Positions 11,401 through 23,400 of a stretch of DNA of 64,000 nt are shown here, one piece after another (the stretch's first letter is position 1; the number at the start of each line of letters is the position of its first letter). Under the pieces are notes generated by a model. That model did no database searches and had not been told where the DNA came from. It was given only the letters and a program-made list of their open reading frames with translations. This stretch comes from Phlebotomus papatasi (taxonomy: Eukaryota; Arthropoda; Insecta; Diptera; Psychodidae): positions 42,790,712 through 42,854,711 of the forward strand of contig NC_077224.1 in assembly GCF_024763615.1 (NCBI RefSeq), given 5' to 3'. The position numbers and the translations under genes were made by a program.

Positions 11401-14400
11401 ATCTAGGCTTATCACTGGCTTTCAGCGTGCACTTGACCCCTTTTGTTAATAGTTGTGCCGAAATAGATATGAAGGTGAATGAGGTCAAGTCGGAGGTAAT
11501 AGTAATTTTCTGATGGCCTGTACAATGCAATCTACATGTTAGTGGAGTCCCATTGAAACAGATGGAGAAGTTCAAGTATCTCGGGGGTGTTATTCACGAG
11601 TGGTAGTAGAATGGACTCAAAACTGTCTTTGTGGAACGGTCAAGCTGCTGCACTATGCAGTAATGATCAGTAATTGGTAAAGAGATTTAGGTGATGATCG
11701 AAAAAGTAAGATCGCGAGTACAAGCTGCCAAGTTGAGGTACCTCCGGGCGGTTAAGGGAATCACTAGTCGAAATTGAGTGAGGACCGTAGTCGTTCGTGA
11801 GTCGAGGAGTTGCTTCTTCAAGTTGAGAGATCAGAACTTCGATGTTATGGTCATGTTCAGAGCATGAATGAAGAAACACTCCCCAGAAAAGCTATGCAAG
11901 CCATTGCGAGGACACCTCGACCTCAGGGCAGACCTAGGACAAGGTGGCTGAATTACATTCAGCCAAGATTCAAAATCTTGCCTTGGAGAGCTTTAGGATC
12001 GACCGCGAACTCCTTCCTGAAGTGACGGAAGATCGACAGGCACGAACTACTACCCTTGGTGTCCTAGGCCCGCGTTGTAAATGTTGCAAGATTTTAAATA
12101 ATGCCCATCAATTTATAATTTCCTTTTTGCTCGGCAATATTTATCACAATTTCATGAAGATTAAACAGCTGAATGTGTTAAATAGGAAGATTAATAGAGC
12201 TCAAAGCGAAAAATACACAAAAAATGTATCTGTCGCATTGTTAATTAGTACCCTCTATAGCATCTATATAGCTCGACAATTGAGTCAAGTGCACGTGAAT
12301 ATAATTTATGACTGACATCCAATTGACGCTTAACATTGTATAATACTTCAACTATGTCTGCTTGGTGTTAATTCCGATGATTATTTCATTAAATACATCG
12401 AGGTACAATTTGTATCGCAAGAAAAGAAGTTCCTGTGCGAAAATTAAGGCTGAGTGATAAATTTTACCCAATTTTTGATAATAATTTTTTTGAGCAGTTC
12501 TCCAAAATGGCATCATTTATGATAAGATTGCAGAAGAATCATTTGAGATACAGCTAATCTTGTACGTTGGATTAGCGTTTCAAATAGAAATGTTAACACA
12601 AACAATCTTTTATCACTTGTTGGGAATGTATGAGTGAGAATGGCTATTATGGAGCTATGAAACGTGCACCGTAATATTTTATGTCTTTTCTTTTATTACT
12701 TGATGTCATTGTTTTCAGTACTTTTGCTCTTATTCTTTGGTGAAAATTTAAGAAGAAAATTTAAAATTTCTTGATTTTAGAAAAAAACATACAGTTAGAT
12801 TTACAAAAGTTTTCTTGAATTTCTTCGTGGAGCATTTGTAAAAGATAACAATGCTCCTCAGCTTTGCTGAACGCTCATCTCATGATTATGATATTACACC
12901 CTAAAAATTAGTTTGAAATAAGTATCTTCATTTATATACTTGAAGAATTTGTCTTGAACTCGTCGTCACTTACATAAAGCTGAAGAAAAAAATTTATAAC
13001 TCATATCATTTTTGTGATTAGGTCATAATTTTAATGGAATTATCTCACAAGGAATATTCTTATAATAATATTTTGTGTCATCCCAAATTTGGACGCAAGG
13101 AATTCATGAGATAGTTCTAGATTTCGATAAATTGATGTCTACCGTGTATGGAAAGATCAAAAAGCTGAACGTGCGCATGTTATTCTGCCTTGAAGGGAAG
13201 AATATCTAAAATTGTTATGAAGTATTCACAAAAAGGGGTAGCAAAGCTTTTTATGCTTTGCAAAATGTTCCAAGTCGTGATTTATTTGCTACACCGCACA
13301 AACATTTTTGCGTTATTTATCGTTACCGGTTCTCAACCGATTTGAACCGATTTATACTTGGTGGCATACTAGGTCTTTTACTTGAAATCTGCGGTTCACA
13401 GATCGATGGCGCTAGCGATTTCGATAGATATCGCAACTCGAAAAATAAGTCTAAATTAAAAAATGTTGAGTTTTATGGCAAAAAAGGAAGCTTGACGTTA
13501 AGTGCTACTTTATTACTGTAACTTGAGAAAAATTAAGGATAGCATTTTATTTAGTTAAAGAGGTTTACAGCGAACATGTGCCAAAAAGAAACATCCGAGA
13601 AAATTAGTTAAATCGATTAAATACTTCAGAAATTGTGATTTCGACATAACGGACCAAAAGACCAAAAACAATCGACAGCGCCGATCTGCAAGCGTTACTA
13701 GATGGTTACTGTTCAAAAGACGATCCAAAAATTAGTTTAATCATTGGAGTATCCATATTTTCCAGAGAGTTGGAAAAATGTATAGCTATCCAGAGCCGTT
13801 ATTTTGAATAAATTGGTTTGCGATTTTCTTCTGAAATAGATAGATTAGATACATGTATAAATTTATTCACCAGCAATGCTTTTGAAGTATAGTTTCATTT
13901 TAAAAAGATCCTATGTAGTTTTCAATGGCCACCGCCGTCTTAGCGTTGATGTTCAACCTCCAGAGTAAAACGTTGGAAAACCTCTTTCTCAATTTACATA
14001 TGACAGAAATTTTTAATGTTTCATTGGACAAAAAACGGGGGTTTTAAAGCTGAGGAGATCTAGTAAATCACTCAAAAGATCGCTTATAATAGCTTAGGTG
14101 TAATTCCATTACTAACTAAGCTAACCCCTTATAAGTGAGTAATGCATAAAAAAAATTAGTTATCAACTGATATTCGATTCATTACCGGTTGAAAACCGAT
14201 TGAAACATATTCAGACTTGTCAGAAATTTCATGACCTTTCTGAAGAGCCCAAATTTGCTCATATCGGGTAAGAGATACGTTCTTTAAAATCATTTTGATC
14301 TCAGACCTTGAAAACCCGTTATTACGTTCGCATAGGCAACCTCTAAAATATTTATCCAAAAAGAAAAAAAAATCCGAAGAAAATGGTTTTGAGCAGACAA

Positions 14401-17400
14401 CCCGACAGATGGATAAACGGACGGACGGACAAACAATAGGACATTGTTCGTTAGAAATCGTATGAAACTCGATATGTTGAGAGAAGCGGACTTTTTTGGG
14501 GGAGGGGTGAGGTGAAAATTTTAACGGATCAGGCAGGAAGTCAAACATTTATATAATTGCTCCCTCAATGGAATTCGAGCAATAAAATTAATTCATTGAT
14601 ATGAGAGTGGAAATATTCCAATAATGTTTCAAAGTTAAATAAATATGAATTTCAACATTCGACATCTCTATAAATAGTGTTGAAAAAAAATGTGTTTTGA
14701 TGTCTCTATGAGTACATTCCTTTAAGATTAGTTTAAGCACAAAAGAAACATTTACTTGTATTTTTAAACTTCTTTTATCGTGTACAATGATATCATTGTT
14801 GAGATCTGCTTTCCAAGTTGTGAATCAGTTTTTTCTATATTTATCTTTTTTTCTTTTTTTAAATAAAACTCTAATTTGTTTTTAGTAATGAGTGAAAATA
14901 TGATTGTAACTTAAAAAAAAACATCTTTTTACCATTACATCTAGACAATTCTAAACACTACTCGTACTTAGCTGATAAGATTAGGTTTTCTAAATGTCTG
15001 TAAAGTAACATAGAGGCAAAATGAGACAGTATAACCTTTTCGTCTCATTCTCTGTATGATTGTTGAAGAGAATTGAATTCTCACGAAAACAAACAATTAT
15101 ATTCTCAGAAGGAGAAATTTTCACCTACTTTGTGGAAATGGGACACCTATTCTTGGAAAATTATTTTAAATGTTGATAATTTTGTCATTTTGCAGGTTGA
15201 AGGAGAACAAGATGCTGTAAAGTTGCAAATGACTGCAAACACAATTGCTCTGATGGCGAGATCATTAGCATTTGATAGTGAATTCATGTCACCATTTGCT
15301 ATCAATGCACGAAAAAATAACATTAATGCTATAGGTAAGTCAATTTTATTTATTTATTTATTTATTTTAAGGATTTGTTAATCGCAAAGAAAAACTTGAA
15401 ATTTATTAAAATATTGTTTTTGGTTAAAAATGTGTCGATGATGTTTTTCTAGCTCAGATTAATTTAAAATTAAGCTCAGATTAAAATATATTTTTATTAA
15501 GATGAAACTAAAAAAAAAACCCACTTTTGAATCCGATGGTCTCATTGATATTTGGTTGTTTAGAAAAAAAAAACGGAAAAATGAATAGACACAAACGAAA
15601 CACAAGTAGTCAATTTTTCTTTTTTCTCTGCAAAACGGCTTGGTACTCCTTGACTTGGTAGAGTACCAAGCCGTTTTACAGAGAAAAGAGACAGAAAAAT
15701 TGTTAGTGATAATTTTTGTGATTTGTTCATTAATAGCTCCCAACTGTTGTTTCCAATCTGATCAGTGTAAATTTAGACAAAAATAGTGACAATATCCAAG
15801 ATAATAGACTAACCAAAGAACCACTGAAGAAGACACGATATAGTGTCGAAAGCTCTGTGTGGGAATTCTCACCACTTGAATTCACCACTTCGTGACATTT
15901 GGGAAAAGTTCTTTTTTGATTTGCCCATCTGGCAACACGACTTGTTCTTTTTTTCCTCTTGCAATAAAGTTTGTCTTTGGTTAAGAACGTGTGTTCTACT
16001 GTGTGTAAAAATCCAAGATTTTCGAGGCTTTGTGGAAGTCATCGGACTGCAGTTTTGTTGCGGGAACTTTTTAAAGGAATTGTGTATTCCGACCAAAGGG
16101 AAATTTCGTCGTTCGAGCGGGATAAATCTTAGGATTGTGTTATATCATTTCAGGTATTTCTATTGAGGCTGGAAGCCAGGGAATAGCAGTTTGTATATCA
16201 CAGTTTGGGTTTATCTCTATCACAGGTATTTCTATTGAGGCTGGAAGCCAGGGAATAGCAGTTTGTATATCACAGTTTGGGTTTATCTCTATCACAGGTA
16301 AATACCTTACATTGGTCCTTCGAGCCGGATAAATCTTAGGATTGTGTTATATCATTTCAGGTATTTCTATTGAGGCTGGAAGCCAGGGAATAGCAGTTTG
16401 TATATCACAGTTTGGGTTTATCTCTATCACAGGTATTTCTATTGAGGCTGGAAGCCAGGGAATAGCAGTTTGTATATCACAGTTTGGGTTTATCTCTATC
16501 ACAGGTAAATACCTTACATTGGTCCTTCGCCCCTTTGGACTCACCCTTTGGAAAAGTTATTGAGTCTACTCGTGAGAACTTCATCAGGATAGCAGCTATG
16601 GATAGTTTCGAGTCACTGATGAGGACCCAGCGATTTCAGAAGCGGCAGCTTGGGAAGCTAACCGCCACTGTCAAGGATGCTTCACCTAAATCAATTGCAC
16701 AATGGGAATCTCTTCAGACAACTCTGGGCGAGTTGAAACAAGAATTCATTGTCAATCAGGAGAGCATTCTCAAGCTCGTGTCGGGAGACGAGGAGCTGCA
16801 TGGCGTCGAGGAGACGCAATATGATCAGTTTGTGGATAAATGTATGGAAATCCTTCTACTGGTAAGGGAGGCGATTGCAAGTCTAATACCTGGCCATGTC
16901 CCAGGAGGTCAACCTGGCGAACCATCTGGTGAGAGGGATAGTCAACTCACAGAAATTCTGCGGGATATGGCAGAGATCCACAGGCAAACATCCTCACGTA
17001 TGGGAGCTACGTCGAGGCCAAAGCTTCCGGAGTTGGAACTACCAAAGTTCAATGGTGAATATGCCAACTGGCGTGCCTTCGCAGATGCCTTCAACAGTAC
17101 AGTACACAACAATTGTGACCTGTCGGCGGGCGACAAAATGCAGTATTTGAAGCTCGCATTAAAGGGGGAAGCCTTTAAGCACGTTGAGCATCTGGAGATC
17201 ACGGATGAAAATTACATGGAGCTTTGGAATGAGCTTCAGAGACGCTATGGCAAGAAGGTGCACATTGTGCACGACTGCATTGATAAATTTATGTCACAAG
17301 CACACATGAAAGAGGGTTCTCTGGAATCTCTTAGGAAGATCACCATCGAGAGTAAGCGCATTGTGTTTCAACTTCAAAAAATGGGTCCAGAGTACTACAC

Positions 17401-20400
17401 ATTGGATTCCTGGATAGTTTACTTGATGAACAACCTCATGGATGAGGATACTCGTAAATCATGGGAAGAAAACAGGAATACCAATGACCTCGCCACTGTC
17501 AGTGAATGGTTCGAGTTCTTGGACAATAGAATTGATGCAATGGAGCGTTGGACTAGGAAGTCTAACCCAGTTGATCAACACAAGACAAAACCAGAGAAAA
17601 GGGCATCTCAGGGCAAGGGTACCGTGAGGACTCTGCACACGGAAGCTGGGAAATGTCCAAAATGTGCTATGCGACATGAGTTGTACAAGTGTGATGCATT
17701 CAAACAAATGACTCGTCAGGAAAGGCGTAAATTTGTATTCACTGAGAAGCTGTGTTATAACTGTCTGATGAAAGACAATCACATCAGTGATAACTGCCCA
17801 TCTAAATACAGGTGTCGTGTATGCGACAGAAAGCACCATACGTTGCTGCATTCAGATGAGCCACAGGCTTCTCAAGGGAACCGAGAATCTACATCACCAA
17901 CAAATCAAGAAGAGACTGCTCCGGAGGAGTCAGTAATCATACACCATTCTACTAGCAACACACGAGTCTTGCTGCCGACTGCCCTAGTCAATGTGCTGGA
18001 TTCCAGGAATCAGAAACAAGTGTGTCGGATTCTAATTGATGGTGGATCGGAGTGCAATCTCATATCCGAGGCGTGTGTTCAACGTTTAGGCTTGATGAGA
18101 CGTCGCAATAAAATTCAAGTCAATGGACCTGGAGAGGTCAAAGTCGGTGAGACTAGAGGCAGTGTGTCTTTAGTGCTGAGTTCAATCCACCATCCGGAGG
18201 AGCACATAGAACCAGAGGCGTTAGTGCTCTCGAAATTGACGGCAATGCTGCCAAGCTCTATGGTCGTAGAGCCAAAAACTTGGAAGCATTTGAGGACTTT
18301 GCAGCTAGCAGATCCATCATTCAACACTCCTGGCAACATCGACATAATCCTGGGTGCAGAATTTGCGATGGCCATTAACCTGCCACAGATCATTCGGGGG
18401 AATGATGATGTCCCTGTGGCTCAATTAACCATTTTCGGTTGGGTACTCGGAGGGAAGATTGGCGGAGAAGTTCCCAAAGTACAGTCTTTCCACATCACTC
18501 AATCAATGGACGATTTGATGAAGCGAATCTTTGAGGTCGAAGATGTCAACTCAAATGTCAAGATCCTGTCAGAGGAAGAACAGTATTGTGAAGAACATTT
18601 TGTGCAAAATGTTCAGCGAGATTTTAGTGGTCGCTATCAAGTTCGAATGCCATTCAAGATAGCCCATGGGGAATTGGGAAATTCCAAATCTGCAGCTCTC
18701 TTCCGTCTGCACAGTATGGAAAGAAAGTTCGAAAAACACCCGGACTTTCATGAGAAATATGTCGAGTTTATGAGGGAGTACCTCAGGATGGGACATATGG
18801 AAAGGGTGCCAGCCAGGGAGGTTTCGGTATCCCCTTCCGAATCTTACTACATTCCGCACATGGCAGTGCTCAGGCCGAGTAGTACCACGACTAAACTTCG
18901 GGTCGTTTTTGATGCGTCTGCCCGCACTAGACCCCACAAGATCTCGCTCAATGACATCCTGGCTGTCGGGCCGACAATTCAACAGGATCTTGTATCTCTG
19001 CTTCTCTCCTTTCGAACACATCAGTATGCTTATACTGCAGATATTGAGAAAATGTACCGGCAGGTGTTGGTAGCACCGGAAGACAGAGACTACCTGAGGA
19101 TCTTGTGGAGAGAAAATTGTGATGAGGACATCCAAACTTACCGACTCACAACTGTGACTTATGGCACAGCTTGTGCACCTTATCTTGCAACCCGAGTACT
19201 TCACCAAATAGCGCAGGATTACGAGGCTGAATTCCCAAGGGCCTCCCAGGAAATTCGCAAAGGATTCTACATGGATGACTTTTTGGGAGGGGCTGATTCG
19301 CTGGAGGAAGCCAATCAGCTGAGAAATGAAATTCAAATAATTCTTGCAAAGGGAGGGTTTAATCTACGCAAATGGGCTTCAAACTCTTCGAAAATTCTTG
19401 ATAGGATTCCGTCTGATTATCAAGCTGTTACTCCGGAGGATGTAGCACACGGCTTGAAGACACACTCTGTGCTTGGAGTGGCATGGTCGCCCGGTGAAGA
19501 CACTCTTTCGGTCGTGGATGAGCCACTTCCGTCAGTCTCAACCATGAGGGAACTTTGCTCGGTCTCAGCAAAAATTTACGATCCTCTCGGGATGATATCC
19601 CCAGTCACAGCAGCTCTCAGGATACTTTTCCAGAAACTATGGTCATATTCTATTGGATGGGATGATGATCTGCCTGCTGAGGTCCTAGAAGAATACAATA
19701 TCATCAAAGAAGAGATCGAGTTTGTGAGTCAGGTAAAATTGCCTAGATTGATTAACCCCTCAAATTCACAGATAGAGCTGCATGGATTTGCTGATGCCTC
19801 GGAGAGAGGTTATGGTGCAGTCATCTATGCTCGTGGACCAGAGCAAGATCAGAGATTCGTGGTGCGTTTCCTGATCGCAAAATCGCGCGTAGCGCCCCGC
19901 AATGTCGTGACAATTCCACGGCTGGAATTGTGTGCCGCATTGTTGCTCAGTCTTCTGGTTCAGAAGGTCAAACAGGCTTATTCATCACACAATGTTACCG
20001 TGACAGCTTGGACTGACTCTCAGGTGGTGCTCCACTGGCTACATGGCCATCCAAGTAGGTGGAAAATGTTCGTGGCCAATCGAACAAATCAAATCCTGGA
20101 AGTAATTCCAGCATCTCAGTGGAAGCATGTGGCTTCTCGTGACAATCCGGCGGATTGTATTTCACGGGGGATGACTCCCAAGGCGCTTGCGAATCATCCT
20201 CTTTGGCCCAGTGGACCATCTTGGCTTCAAAACAACAGTGATGATTGGCCAGTGTCTCTCCCGAATTTCAACAATGATGTTCTGACTGGAGAGGAGAAGC
20301 TTCCAGTCACCCAGTCTCTTGTGGTGCAAAAGACGATAGATCCCAATGAAATCTTCCTGATGTTCTCGGATGTGTCCAGGTTAATTCGCTCCGTAGCTCA

Positions 20401-23400
20401 CATTTTACGCTGGAGACACAAACTGTCAAAAGGTGATAACCTCAATGTCACTGAGCTTGACACTGCGAGAAATCAGCTGATCAAAGTCGCGCAAAAAGAG
20501 TGTTTTTCAGATGAGATAAAATGTCTTCAGCAAGGAAGAATATTACCGTGTGGTAGTAAGCTCTCTCCACTTGTACCCTTCCTGGACAGTGAGGGCATTG
20601 TGCGTGTGAAAGGGAGAATACAAAATTCCAAGTTGGACTACAGTGCTCGTCATCCGATAGTGTTATCCGGAAAGCATTTGTTTACACTCAAATTGATTGA
20701 GAAAGCTCATCAAGTGCATCTTCATTCGGGACTTACTCTCACTCAAAGTGTACTCAGAGAAAAATATTGGATTATTGGTGAGAGAAAGAGTGTAAAATCA
20801 GTCATAAACAAATGTGTAATTTGTTTCAAGGCCAAACCAAAGGGCCTAACACCGCAAATGGGAAATTTGCCGACAGTCAGAGTGCGCCAAGCACGTCCTT
20901 TTATCAATACCGGCTGTGATTTTGCCGGGCCTTTCACCCTGCGTGCCAGCAAATTAAGGAAAGCCGTACTCGTAAAAGGATATCTGTGTCTATTTATTTG
21001 TATGGCTACAAAAGCGGTACACCTGGAAGTCGTGAGTGACTTGACAACTGATGCTTTTATCGCCGCTTTACGGAGGTTCACGGCGCGCCGCGGTCATTGT
21101 GAGAATATTTACTGCGACAACGCAAAGAATTTTGTTGGTGCCGCTCAGCCCAGTGACAGTGGAGATGTAATTCAAGCTGTGAAGAAGCATCGTGATCGAG
21201 TTGTGAATTTCATGGCAGAAAGTGGCACCCAGTTTCATTTCATTCCTGCTTGTTCTCCCACATTTGGTGGACTGTGGGAGCGTGGAGTGGCTAACGTGAA
21301 ACATCATCTGAGGAGAGTGCTCTCCGACACGAAACTCACGTATGAGGAAATGTCTACCGTGGTGGCGGAGATCGAGGCTTGCCTGAATTCCAGGCCTTTG
21401 TGTCCATTGTCGTCCAGCCCTGATGATTTCGAGGCATTAACTCCAGGACATCTGTTGATCACTCAGCCACTCACAATGTCACCTGGTCCAGATTACTTAG
21501 CTGAAAATCCAAATCGTCTGACTCGTTGGCAGTTCTTACAGCGTCTGGTTCAAGAATTCTGGAAAAGGTGGCATTCAGAATACGTGACGTCTCTTCAGCC
21601 TCGTCAAAAATGGAGAAACAATGAAGAGAACCTCAAAATTGGTGATCTAGTCTTGCTAAGATCTGACAACTTTAAGGGATTATGGACTCTTGGTAGAATC
21701 AGCGAAGTGCATCCAGGAGCCGACTCCATTGTCAGAGTAGTCACTGTGAAAACCCCAACTGGAACCTACCGACGTGCAGTGAACAGGTTGGCGAGACTTC
21801 CCATAGAGTCTTGAGATGTCCATCTCAACGGGGGAAAAATGTGGGAATTCTCACCACTTGAATTCACCACTTCGTGACATTTGGGAAAAGTTCTTTTTTG
21901 ATTTGCCCATCTGGCAACACGACTTGTTCTTTTTTTCCTCTTGCAATAAAGTTTGTCTTTGGTTAAGAACGTGTGTTCTACTGTGTGTAAAAATCCAAGA
22001 TTTTCGAGGCTTTGTGGAAGTCATCGGACTGCAGTTTTGTTGCGGGAACTTTTTAAAGGAATTGTGTATTCCGACCAAAGGGAAATTTCGTCGTTCGAGC
22101 GGGATAAATCTTAGGATTGTGTTATATCATTTCAGGTATTTCTATTGAGGCTGGAAGCCAGGGAATAGCAGTTTGTATATCACAGTTTGGGTTTATCTCT
22201 ATCACAGGTATTTCTATTGAGGCTGGAAGCCAGGGAATAGCAGTTTGTATATCACAGTTTGGGTTTATCTCTATCACAGGTAAATACCTTACACTCTGGA
22301 ACCTTGAATGTTTTAATTTTGGATTAAACCACTTCACCGAAGCTCACCGGAAGGACAATTTTGTCCTGAAACAGCAGAATAGAAGTGTCACCGTCGGTTT
22401 CACTTACCGGATATATTTTCGAGATTTTCGGCATAAGGGTGGTCAATAGAAAGTCCTAAAAAAAACTTCATGAATAGATCTCCTAAACTCCGATGGGTTC
22501 TTTGCCATGTAGAGGTAGAGCATTTTCTCTCAATAAGGACAAGCATTGGGATATCGCCAAAGTTCTCAGAATTTAAGAAGTGGTCCTCAGATTTCATCCC
22601 CTTACATTTGCTTCACGACTTCTAATAATCTCAAAGGCGGCTTGCCTGTTTAAATGCTTTCGCGGAAGGCAGATTCAACCTGAATCGTTACATCGCATCG
22701 TAGAGACTCCATCCTCATGATCCAGGAGAATGCGCGCGTCTGGTCTCCCGAACCAAACTCAAACACATAAGCGTGGTTCTCCCGAAGTATAGGGTTTAAG
22801 TGTAAAAATTGCACCTAAGCCGATATACAGAAATTCTTGCCCCAAAATAGGTATTTGAGGCTATGAGGAGCCCAAGGGCGTATTATAGAGGAAAGTGAAG
22901 ATTTGTCGTGAATAATAAATAATATAATTTCTTTTGGGACTTCTGAGGGAACCTTTCATAGGGTAGCGTCATTACTTATGTTATGGCCTCATTCTAATTT
23001 TTGTCAGAAAATGATTCTGAAAACTAAAAAAAAAATTTGATGTGCTATCAGAATACAGGGTGGCTGAAAAAATGCAACAAACTAAAGCGCTATATTATCC
23101 TTATTTTTTGTTCAACTTTTTTGAAAAAAAAGAAAAGAAGTAGTAAATACCTCAAAATTTTTGAATATTATCAGTTTTGTTCAATACGATCTTATTTTGA
23201 CTTAATTATGGTCTTAAGTCTGTCGGAAGTGCTATCGCAGTTTGCACGAATGTCAGTCTTCTGAATGTCCTGCTATTCACAAGGAAGGGCTGCCTTCAGC
23301 TCATCGACACTTTGCTACTTTTTAGTCCTAACATTAACCAACAAAAGGCGTCTTTTAGAGAAGTCAAACGATTTTGCATCCAAGAATTCTGGAGGTCATT

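Larger units (their letters stand above)
15858..16311 (+). repeat. 5' LTR of BEL/Pao element
   Basis: 454 bp, same length and sequence as the 3' LTR. It contains AATAAA at 15963-15968 and a 72-bp tandem duplication near its 3' end. Confidence 0.95.
15858..22293 (+). mobile_element. full-length BEL/Pao LTR retrotransposon
   Basis: Two 454-bp LTRs (15858-16311 and 21840-22293) begin TGTGGGAATTC and end CCTTACA. A 5-bp duplication CTCTG (15853-15857, 22294-22298) flanks the element, the size usual for BEL/Pao. Inside are a primer-binding region, one gag-pol frame with the BEL order protease, RT, RNase H, integrase, DUF5641, and a polypurine tract. The LTRs look identical base for base and the frame is open, so the insertion is recent and the copy may be active. 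It lies in the last intron of the PPTC7 gene in sense orientation. The element's leader is unusual in containing a tandem copy of the LTR 3' part. Confidence 0.97.

Noticed and set aside
16135..16563. Open frames repeating GISIEAGSQGIAV
   Set aside because: They are translations of the 72-bp LTR units (72 is a multiple of 3), not a separate gene.
16484..16597. ATG at 16484 as the start of the retrotransposon polyprotein
   Set aside because: It lies inside the duplicated LTR tail and upstream of the internal region; the ATG at 16598 has better context and would exist in copies without the duplication.
18569..19336. 255-codon open frame on the - strand inside the retrotransposon
   Set aside because: Antisense shadow of the RT domain.
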